From the NCBI RefSeq assembly GCF_000526795.1, contig NZ_JAGT01000001.1:829001-893000 (forward strand): a stretch of 64,000 bases of DNA, in the 5' to 3' direction. Positions 8,807 through 15,516 of this stretch are shown in pieces (positions within the stretch are counted from its first letter, which is position 1; each line of letters begins with the position of its first letter). A program made the position numbers and the translations under genes. The notes below the pieces were generated by a model, which made no database searches, was not told the origin of the DNA, and was given only the letters and a program-made list of their open reading frames with translations. Origin of the DNA: Ruminococcus flavefaciens AE3010 (GTDB lineage: Bacteria > Bacillota > Clostridia > Oscillospirales > Ruminococcaceae).

Positions 8807-10390
8807 CTATACCAGTAGTTTTCGCATAAATACGATGTCAAAGGCATCGGTATGACCGTCGCCGTTTGCGTCGCATGAATACTCGGGACGTATCTTTCCG
8901 AGGACTGTTGCCTGACAGTAAACAAGATCCGCAATATTCACCTCACCGTCATGGTTAAGGTCGCCCACAAGAGGCTTTGGCGGTGCTGTGGTCGTCGTTG
9001 TTGCCGTTGTTGTCGTAACAGGCTTGGTCGTAGTTGTTACGGACGTTGTAGTTGTGGTAACAGGCTTAGTCGTTGTTGTTGTTGTTGTTTTAGGTTTAGA
9101 AGTCGTAGTGGTAACAGTAGTAATTGCTTTGGTCGTAGTTGTAGTCGGCTTATTGGTAGTTGTGGTCATCTTGGTAGTCGTTGTAGTAGCAGGCTTTTTG
9201 GTGGTGGTAGTTGTTGTTGTGGTAGTAGTTGTTGTTGTTGTTGTTGGTTTCTTAGTTGTAGTTGTCGTAGTCGTGGTAGTGGTAGTTGTGGTGGTCGTCT
9301 GCTTCGGTCCTGTAGTCAGGACATAATCGCTCTTTGATATCTCGGGGTAATCAAAATGTGTGATATTATAATCTTCCACGGGAGTATGATTTTCCGAGAA
9401 GCTGTCTGAGCCTTTCAGGAAATACTGGTACTTTACCTCCTTGCCGCTGCTGCCGTCAAGGTCGTCCCATGTTACGTCCATTGCGTACCATATGCCGTCC
9501 TCCATCTGAACGTAGTTCCACATATGACCTGTATTTTCTTCCTCGATAAGATTTCCGAAAACACATACGCATGGGATATCAAGTCTGTCGCACATGAGCT
9601 TGAACGCCTCGGCATAGCCCTCACAGACTACTCCCGGCTCTACAACTGCTCCAAGTGCCGAGCTGCTGAACCTTGCATCAAGGTCGTAATATGTAAATTT
9701 AGCTATATAATCATGTATGCTCTTTAACTGCTCGTACCTGCTGCTGCCCTTGGTGGAGACCTTATCCAGTCCCTCCTCCAGCAGCTCACCGTAGCTTTTC
9801 GCCTCATTAAGCGAACTGAAGCCCTCAAGATAAGCAGGAGTAATTATCAGCGATCTTATTTTCAGAGTATAGCCTCCCGCAAAGATATTGGAGGTCACTC
9901 CCGTATCATCGCCAAGGGCGATATTTATGCCTGACGGTTCTATCCAGTATATCTCGGGACAGTCAAAAAGGGCTGCGTCGATTCCGGGCTTGCAGGCACC
10001 GAATATAGCAAGCTGATACGTCTCCTGATCATCGTCAGTGAACTTCGGAGATGTTGGAAGCGCGGATACCTTAATGGTAACAGTCTCGGGAAGCTTTATG
10101 GTTATTGGCGTGACAGAAGGTGAAGCAAGCTTTATGAACTCGTTATATACTGCCAGATTATTGGCGTCAAGCTGGTCGCCGTAGTTATAAGAGCCGCTGC
10201 CGAAGTTGGACTGAGCCTTTGGAGAAGCAGGGAGATCAAGAGAACCGAAATCCACGTCTCCTAAAGTGATCTCCATGCCAAGACTGTCGCCCGAATCATC
10301 AACGGCATATACCACACCTGCTGTTCCTGCACACATGGTCAATGCTATAGCTGTCAGAAATGAAATTGTCGATGAGATTAATCTTTTCAT
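8807..10390 (-). CDS. Secreted transglutaminase-like protein with Thr-rich linker and dockerin
   Basis: A 527-residue secreted protein. The true start is ATG 10390, preceded by AGGAGG, and it gives a clean signal peptide (about 1-29, ending VYA). A transglutaminase/protease-like core spans about 210-320 with the expected triad: Cys256 in VVCEGYAEAF, His289 in TGHMWNY and Asp305 in MDVTWDD. A linker of roughly 100 mostly Thr residues with Lys-Pro breaks follows (about 365-470), then a dockerin (GDLNHDGEVNIADLVYC and CDANGDGHTDAFDIVF). The family includes bacterial proteases and peptide cross-linking enzymes. The dockerin implies cellulosome attachment, so a role in processing or cross-linking cellulosomal or cell-wall protein is possible but is inference. 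The two dockerin repeats look swapped relative to those in the GH43 and GH11 proteins. Confidence 0.88.
   Translation of the reverse strand: MKRLISSTISFLTAIALTMCAGTAGVVYAVDDSGDSLGMEITLGDVDFGSLDLPASPKAQSNFGSGSYNYGDQLDANNLAVYNEFIKLASPSVTPITIKLPETVTIKVSALPTSPKFTDDDQETYQLAIFGACKPGIDAALFDCPEIYWIEPSGINIALGDDTGVTSNIFAGGYTLKIRSLIITPAYLEGFSSLNEAKSYGELLEEGLDKVSTKGSSRYEQLKSIHDYIAKFTYYDLDARFSSSALGAVVEPGVVCEGYAEAFKLMCDRLDIPCVCVFGNLIEEENTGHMWNYVQMEDGIWYAMDVTWDDLDGSSGKEVKYQYFLKGSDSFSENHTPVEDYNITHFDYPEISKSDYVLTTGPKQTTTTTTTTTTTTTTTKKPTTTTTTTTTTTTTTTKKPATTTTTKMTTTTNKPTTTTTKAITTVTTTTSKPKTTTTTTTKPVTTTTTSVTTTTKPVTTTTATTTTTAPPKPLVGDLNHDGEVNIADLVYCQATVLGKIRPEYSCDANGDGHTDAFDIVFMRKLLV
8970..9300 (-). repeat. Thr-codon repeat encoding the linker
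   Basis: About 330 bases of ACN codons (read as GTn/TGn on the plus strand) encode near-pure threonine with periodic KKP and KP breaks. The codons are mixed rather than one pure triplet. The tract creates spurious Val-rich and Cys-rich open frames on the other strand, which I do not annotate. Confidence 0.85.
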
Positions 10391-10721
10391 ACAGATACCT
10401 CCTATTGAAACAATTAATGCCCATCCCCTGTTAATTATCTGTATACTTATATTATATATAAACTGCCTATAAAAGTCAATAGTTTTCATTATATTTTCAT
10501 TTAAAATTCACATCACATTTTTAGTGCAAAATGCTATTCCAAAAGAGAATACCGCTATATATAGGCGAATAATGCCGAAAGTGCCAAAAAAAAACAGCTT
10601 TCTCTCAGTATAATTTGTTATATTGACACTTGCAAATGCAGGGACGCTGTGATATACTGTTATGTGGAGATTTTGTGCATTTTACTGCGCATATTAATAT
10701 TTGAAAGGTGAGATACCGATA
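10391..10721. promoter_or_regulatory. Divergent intergenic region with two promoters
   Basis: A 331-bp AT-rich spacer. The minus-strand promoter for the transglutaminase gene is TTGACT (10474-10479), 17 bp, TATAAT (10451-10456). The plus-strand promoter for the aminotransferase is TTGCAA (10630-10635), 17 bp, TATACT (10653-10658) with a TGA extension. Nothing else is recognised between them apart from short self-complementary AT-rich tracts. Confidence 0.7.
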
Positions 10722-11996
10722 ATGATTTTATCCCAGATGACTAAAGAAGAGCTTGCTTCGTTCAAAAGCGAAAATGAAAAGCTGTACAACGACTTCAAGG
10801 GTCAGGGACTCTGCCTCAATATGGCAAGAGGAAACCCCTGCAGCGAACAGCTCGAACTCAGTCTTGATATGCTCAAGGCTTTCGACGATGGTAACTTTAT
10901 GAGCGAATGCGGAAATGATGTCCGCAATTACGGAGTGCCCGATGGTATCCCGGAAGCAAAAAAACTCTTTTCCGATATGATCGGTGTAAACACCGACGAG
11001 ATCATCATCTTCGGTAATTCAAGCCTCAACGCTATGTTCTTCTCTGTTCAGTGCGCTTTCAACAAGGGCATTCTCGGAAGCAAGCCATGGTCGGAATGCG
11101 GCAGGATCAAGTTCCTCTGCCCTGTCCCCGGCTACGACAGACACTTCAAGGTAACTGAATTCTTCGGTGTTGAAATGATAAATATCCCCATGACTCCTAC
11201 AGGTCCTGATATGGATATGATAGAGGAGCTGGTAAAGAACGACGAGTCCATCAAGGGTATATGGTGCGTTCCACAGTACTCCAACCCCGACGGTATCGTT
11301 TACAGCGATGAGACTGTAAAGCGCTTCGCAGCTTTAAAGCCTGCCGCAAAGGACTTCCGTATTTTCTGGGACAACGCATACTGCATACATCATCTCACCG
11401 ACTCACCAAAATGCATTCTCAATATCCTCGACGAAGCCAAGAAAGTCGGCAACGAGGACATCGTTTACATATTCGGTTCTACTTCCAAGGTAACATTCCC
11501 GGGTGCAGGCATTGCCGTTATGGGTGCAAGCAAAGCAAACATCGACGAGCTCAAGAAGTACCTGGGCATAAGCATTATCAGCTACGATAAGATGAACCAG
11601 CTCCGCCACGTAAAGTTCTTCGGCACTTTTGAGAATATGCTGGAGCACATGAAAAAGCACAAGGCTATTATCGCTCCGAAGTTCAGACTTGTATGTGATA
11701 AGCTTGCAAAGGAGCTTGCTCCTCTCGGTATCGGTCAGTGGACTGATCCTCAGGGCGGCTACTTTATCTCGTTCAACGCTCCGCAGGGCTGTGCAAAGAG
11801 AATAGTTTCACTTTGCAGCGAGGCAGGCGTAACTCTCACGGGCGCAGGTGCTACATTCCCTTACGGCGTTGACCCCGAGGACAAGAACATCAGACTTGCT
11901 CCTACATATCCTCCGATCGAGGATCTCAGCAAGGCTATGGACCTCTTCGTTATCTGCGTAAAGATAGCAGCTGCTGAAAAGCTTCTGGCTGAATAA
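10722..11996 (+). CDS. Aspartate aminotransferase, subgroup Ic type (PF12897-like)
   Basis: A 424-residue PLP-dependent fold-type I aminotransferase. The sequence pattern (NMARGNPC, RNYGVPDGIPEAKKLF, FGNSSLNAMF, PVPGYDRHF, VPQYSNPDGIVYS, WDNAYCIHHL) matches the family of the divergent aspartate aminotransferases known from Corynebacterium. The PLP-binding Lys is expected in STSKVTFPG. The predicted reaction is aspartate plus 2-oxoglutarate giving oxaloacetate plus glutamate in the cytoplasm. I chose ATG 10722 because the earlier in-frame TTG at 10701 lies inside the ribosome site GAAAGGTGAG. It is transcribed alone, with its own promoter and terminator. Confidence 0.88.
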   Translation: MILSQMTKEELASFKSENEKLYNDFKGQGLCLNMARGNPCSEQLELSLDMLKAFDDGNFMSECGNDVRNYGVPDGIPEAKKLFSDMIGVNTDEIIIFGNSSLNAMFFSVQCAFNKGILGSKPWSECGRIKFLCPVPGYDRHFKVTEFFGVEMINIPMTPTGPDMDMIEELVKNDESIKGIWCVPQYSNPDGIVYSDETVKRFAALKPAAKDFRIFWDNAYCIHHLTDSPKCILNILDEAKKVGNEDIVYIFGSTSKVTFPGAGIAVMGASKANIDELKKYLGISIISYDKMNQLRHVKFFGTFENMLEHMKKHKAIIAPKFRLVCDKLAKELAPLGIGQWTDPQGGYFISFNAPQGCAKRIVSLCSEAGVTLTGAGATFPYGVDPEDKNIRLAPTYPPIEDLSKAMDLFVICVKIAAAEKLLAE

Positions 11997-12005
11997 AAAA
12001 ATTTC

Positions 12006-12037
12006 GCCCTTTCGATAAAATATCGAAAGGGCTTTTT
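12006..12037 (+). terminator. Terminator of the aminotransferase gene
   Basis: A 12-bp perfect stem (GCCCTTTCGATA / TATCGAAAGGGC) with a 3-base loop is followed by TTTTTGTTTTT. Confidence 0.9.
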
Positions 12038-12054
12038 GTTTTTAGGTTATTTGC

Positions 12055-12109
12055 GGGACGTCGTGGACGACGTCCCCTATATTTCGAGCGGATAATATCC
12101 GCCCCTACA
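12055..12109. repeat. Two palindromes of the CCCTACA repeat family
   Basis: GGGACGTCGT/ACGACGTCCC (12055-12076) and GCGGAT/ATCCGC (12088-12102), the second followed by CCCTACA. Similar elements occur in several other spacers of this window. Confidence 0.7.
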
Positions 12110-12114
12110 GCGAT

Positions 12115-15006
12115 TCAGTTCACCACAACTGTAGCTGTTACTTGTTTATTTGCCGCAGAAAGCTCTGCTTCGTCACTGAGATTGATGACAGGATCACCGT
12201 TTCCGTCAAATACTACTCGCTTTATACGGGCATGTCTGCACGGGTCGTAAAGCGGGTCTTTGTTATATGTGCCGCATTCCTGTGACGCATGGCTGTCGGG
12301 ACGGGCATGATACACTATTAGAAGATTTCCCATTTCGTCCCTAACAAAGCTGTTATGTCCGGGTCCTGATTTACCCTTTACATCAGCTGTTGAAAGCACA
12401 GGCTCTGTCAGCTTTTTCCAGCTCTTTGTATCCATAAGGTCAGAGTTTATATCAGCTTCAAGTCTGCCCACACAATACTCCGAGCCTGTTCCCGAAGCCG
12501 AGAAAAATACATAGACCTTTTTGCCGGTCTTGAGAACTGCCGCACCCTCGTTGACGCGGTTGTTCACAAGCTCCCACTTGTATTCGGGCTTGGTAAGAAG
12601 TATGGGCTTTGAGGTCAGCTTCCACGGCTGCGACGGGTTTATCTCCGCCATGAACAGTGAGGAATCGCCCTTTATCTCCGCCCATATGACATAGTGCTTG
12701 CCGTTGTTCTCGAAATAGGTCATATCAAGGGAAAAGTTTGCAAATGACGAGCTGTCCCCTGCACTTGCCTGCATCTGTCCGCACTCCGTCCAGTTTCCCG
12801 TATACGGGTCGCCGTCGCATTTCAGAACGTAGGGACGTATCGCCCAGATATCGCTGCTTGCTCCCGCAGCAAAGAAAATATACCACGAACCGCCTATATA
12901 ATGCATTTCGGGAGCCCAGATATGCTTTGCAAGTATGCCGCTTGTATGAGCCTTCCATATGGTCTTTTCCTCAGCGGAAGCAAGTCCGCCTACGGTATTG
13001 CTCCTGCGCAGGATTATGCGGTCATAGCCCTTGTCCACGCTGCCGTAGGCAGGATAAGACGCTGTAAAATAGTAATATCCGTCACCGCCGTCCACCACAT
13101 AGGGGTCGGCTCTTTCTTTTATAAAAGGGTCGGCATAAAGCTCCGCACTGGACTTTACTGTACCGCTGACAGTGTAAATGCCTGCCTTGGAGGTATCTAT
13201 TTTCGCAAGGTCGGAGCTGCTCCAGTCAACGCTCATTTCGCATACTCCGCCGCCTGTATACTCGGCAGTGACCGTCCTCGGCATATCAGCGGTGCCGCCT
13301 AAAGCCACATTCACAACGGGAGCTTTCACTCGTGTATTTATTGGAGTAAGCCCTGCCGAAGGATATGCGCTTATGAGAGCGTTGTACTGGTCGCCGTTGA
13401 TAGGGATAACATATCCGTGACGTGGAGTGAAGTTGAAGCTGTAGCTGTTTCTGCTGACAGTCTTGAAGTTGGTCAGGTCTGTGGTCTCCTGCATTACGTA
13501 GTAGCCGTTGCCGTATGCGTCAGACATCATCAGCCACTTGTCAGTTCCGATAAGATTGTAGATATTGGGTCCCTCAACACCGATATCACCCTCGGAGACC
13601 TGCTTTATCTCGGTATAAGGACCGCTTGCGTGGTCAGCTATTGCAAGGTAGATACGCTTGTTGGTCTCGTTCTTGTAGTACATATAGTACTTGCCGCCCA
13701 CGTTGATTATATCGGAGTCGATAGCGTCGTCACCGTTCTTGGGGGCAAAAAGAAGCTGAGGCTGGGTATCCAGTTTCTTCATGTCCTTGCTGTAGGCGTA
13801 ATACATGATAGTCCTGTCGTCACGCCCGGGAACTCTCGCCGCAAAGTATATCATGTAGGAAGCCTTTTCGGGATCGTATATAGCCTGAGGAGCCCACGCA
13901 CGGTCAGCTCCCTGCATGAGGGGGTACTTGTTGGCTATCTCAATACTTGTCTCGTCGAACCAGTGCACAAGGTCGGTGGACTTTGCGCTGAGGAGATTGC
14001 GGTTGCTGTTCCAGCCCAGTGAAGACTTCATATCCGTAGCAAGCATATAGTAGAATCCGTCCTCGCCCTTGAAGATATAGGGGTCGCGGAGGCACTCAGT
14101 TCCCACACTTGACTTCCACACAGCTCCGCCGCCGTTGAGCGCTTTGAAGTTGTAGCCGTCGGTGCTGACTGCATAGGAAAGTCGCTCCTGCTCAGGCGAA
14201 TTGCCGAGGAAGTATGCGAAGAGATAAGCCACATCAGGCTTCTCGGTGGAAATAGTGCTGTAGGTCTGTATATCAGCATCTCTGCCGAGGATATAGCTTG
14301 TGAGCAGAACCAAGTCCGCAGTATTTACAGCTCCGTCGCCGTTCATATCAGCGATCGAAGCCATGGTATCGTCAAAGCTGCTGATAACTCCGCGCTGCAT
14401 GATGATTCGGTCGAAGCTGTCAACGGTACCGTCAAAGTTAAGGTCGCCGCGGACGAATTTGAAGTCGCCGTCTACGGGGCGGATATAGAACTTCTGACCC
14501 TCGCCCTTCCAGTAGTCCCACTGGTCGATATTGGCGCCGTTTTCGTAGCTTATGTCGTACACGTCAAGAGCCGCATTGCCCGAGCACTCAGCCGTGATAT
14601 AATATGCGTCGTCAGTACGGTGAAGTATGAAATGCTGAGCCGCCGTGTCCTTGTATTCCGAGAGATAGATATTATTGCCGTCGGTGGAGTCGCCGTTCTC
14701 AACAGTCAGAGCAAGGCTTCTGTCTTTGCCCGAAAGTATACAGCATTTTCCTTCCCCTGCACTCTCGATACGCCATACCTGCGAGCTGTCCCCAAGCTTT
14801 TCCCACTGGTGGACGTTTCCGTCACTTGCTGCGGTTATGTACTTGCCGCTGAGACGAACCATGATAGTATAATCAGCTCCGCTTATGACCTCGCCGTACT
14901 CGTCGGCGAAGTCAGCCGTCACTGCCGCCTGCGCAGTAACGGGACAAGCCGTCATAGCCAGTGCAGCCGCTCCTGCGGCGGCAAGCAGCCTTTTCAGTAC
15001 CTTCAT
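12115..15006 (-). CDS. Secreted trefoil CBM - dockerin - GH43 - Ig-like - GH43 protein
   Basis: A 963-residue secreted bimodular hydrolase. The start is ATG 15006, which has AGGAGG eight bases upstream; the TTG two codons earlier is less likely. Order: signal peptide (1-27, ending AQA), ricin-type beta-trefoil (CBM13-like, about 40-180, with repeated W/Q motifs such as VHQWEK and IDQWDY), internal dockerin (about 186-245, GDLNFDGTVDSFDR and DMNGDGAVNTADLVLL), first five-bladed GH43 domain (about 255-545; LRDPYIF D308, IDSDI, VEGPNIY E478), a bacterial Ig-like module (about 560-625), and a second GH43 domain (about 635-930; RADPYVV, NEGAAVL). GH43 enzymes are typically arabinofuranosidases or xylosidases, so arabinoxylan side-chain removal outside the cell is likely. 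The exact activities are unknown. tfoX-like lies just upstream on the same strand (14-bp gap). Confidence 0.88.
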   Translation of the reverse strand: MKVLKRLLAAAGAAALAMTACPVTAQAAVTADFADEYGEVISGADYTIMVRLSGKYITAASDGNVHQWEKLGDSSQVWRIESAGEGKCCILSGKDRSLALTVENGDSTDGNNIYLSEYKDTAAQHFILHRTDDAYYITAECSGNAALDVYDISYENGANIDQWDYWKGEGQKFYIRPVDGDFKFVRGDLNFDGTVDSFDRIIMQRGVISSFDDTMASIADMNGDGAVNTADLVLLTSYILGRDADIQTYSTISTEKPDVAYLFAYFLGNSPEQERLSYAVSTDGYNFKALNGGGAVWKSSVGTECLRDPYIFKGEDGFYYMLATDMKSSLGWNSNRNLLSAKSTDLVHWFDETSIEIANKYPLMQGADRAWAPQAIYDPEKASYMIYFAARVPGRDDRTIMYYAYSKDMKKLDTQPQLLFAPKNGDDAIDSDIINVGGKYYMYYKNETNKRIYLAIADHASGPYTEIKQVSEGDIGVEGPNIYNLIGTDKWLMMSDAYGNGYYVMQETTDLTNFKTVSRNSYSFNFTPRHGYVIPINGDQYNALISAYPSAGLTPINTRVKAPVVNVALGGTADMPRTVTAEYTGGGVCEMSVDWSSSDLAKIDTSKAGIYTVSGTVKSSAELYADPFIKERADPYVVDGGDGYYYFTASYPAYGSVDKGYDRIILRRSNTVGGLASAEEKTIWKAHTSGILAKHIWAPEMHYIGGSWYIFFAAGASSDIWAIRPYVLKCDGDPYTGNWTECGQMQASAGDSSSFANFSLDMTYFENNGKHYVIWAEIKGDSSLFMAEINPSQPWKLTSKPILLTKPEYKWELVNNRVNEGAAVLKTGKKVYVFFSASGTGSEYCVGRLEADINSDLMDTKSWKKLTEPVLSTADVKGKSGPGHNSFVRDEMGNLLIVYHARPDSHASQECGTYNKDPLYDPCRHARIKRVVFDGNGDPVINLSDEAELSAANKQVTATVVVN

Positions 15007-15020
15007 TCCCAAAACCTCCT

Positions 15021-15338
15021 CTATTTATGCTTTTTCTTAGGCAATGGCAGTTCAACCACCATAGCCTCAAATAATTCCCGTAAAAACTCCTTGTTCTCGA
15101 TGTCCTCAACAAGGAGCATCTCCTTTGCGCCTTCATATGGTATTTCAAACGATACATCGGGCATGAGCTTCCTTGCATTCGCTGTATTTTTTACAAGGAA
15201 CCTGTCATCATAAATTCCGCCTATTACTCTGCCCTGATAGTAGATGATGTACTCTCCCATCATTGCTCTGTAGGTTATGTCGCTGAGCGCCGAGAGCTGT
15301 TCCAGTACAAATTCAAGATAATCCTTTGATGAAGCCAT
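15021..15338 (-). CDS. TfoX N-terminal domain protein
   Basis: A 105-residue cytoplasmic protein matching the TfoX/Sxy N-terminal domain: YRAMMGEYIIYYQGRVIGGI and the downstream LVKNT pattern, ending in a basic KKKHK tail. Full TfoX is a competence regulator in proteobacteria; the single-domain form is widespread and has no settled role. The ATG follows AAAAGGAGT. It is followed 14 bp later by the GH43 gene, so the two are probably co-transcribed from the promoter at 15412-15440. The link to a secreted enzyme looks accidental. Confidence 0.85.
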   Translation of the reverse strand: MASSKDYLEFVLEQLSALSDITYRAMMGEYIIYYQGRVIGGIYDDRFLVKNTANARKLMPDVSFEIPYEGAKEMLLVEDIENKEFLRELFEAMVVELPLPKKKHK

Positions 15339-15374
15339 TTGCGGTACTCCTTTTATAATATCATATCAAAAGAC

Positions 15375-15397
15375 GGGCTGTCGAGGACGCCAGTCCC
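15375..15397. repeat. Imperfect palindrome of the intergenic repeat family
   Basis: GGGCTG and CAGTCCC arms around a GAGGACG centre, similar to the GGGAC...GTCCC elements elsewhere. It lies in the transcribed leader of the tfoX-GH43 unit. Confidence 0.45.
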
Positions 15398-15411
15398 TTC
15401 TAATCACTCTA

Positions 15412-15440
15412 ATTTTATACTATTTTCTCCTAAAAATCAA
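15412..15440 (-). promoter_or_regulatory. Promoter of the tfoX-GH43 unit
   Basis: Minus-strand -35 TTGATT (15435-15440), 17-bp spacer, -10 TAAAAT (15412-15417). Confidence 0.55.
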
Positions 15441-15474
15441 TAGTTTTTTTGTGCTTTTTCATATCTTATGGCAC

Positions 15475-15505
15475 AAAAAAGCTCCGCCATAACGACGGAG
15501 CTTTT
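15475..15505 (-). terminator. Terminator of the GH11-SGNH gene
   Basis: AAAAGCTCCG / CGGAGCTTTT stem 12 bases after the stop codon, with a T-rich exit on the minus strand. Confidence 0.85.
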
Positions 15506-15516
15506 AATGCTAAGTT

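Noticed and set aside
8951..9337. Cys-rich and Val-rich open frames on the plus strand
   Set aside because: They are the reverse reading of the Thr-codon linker of the transglutaminase-dockerin gene, with no ribosome site or promoter of their own.
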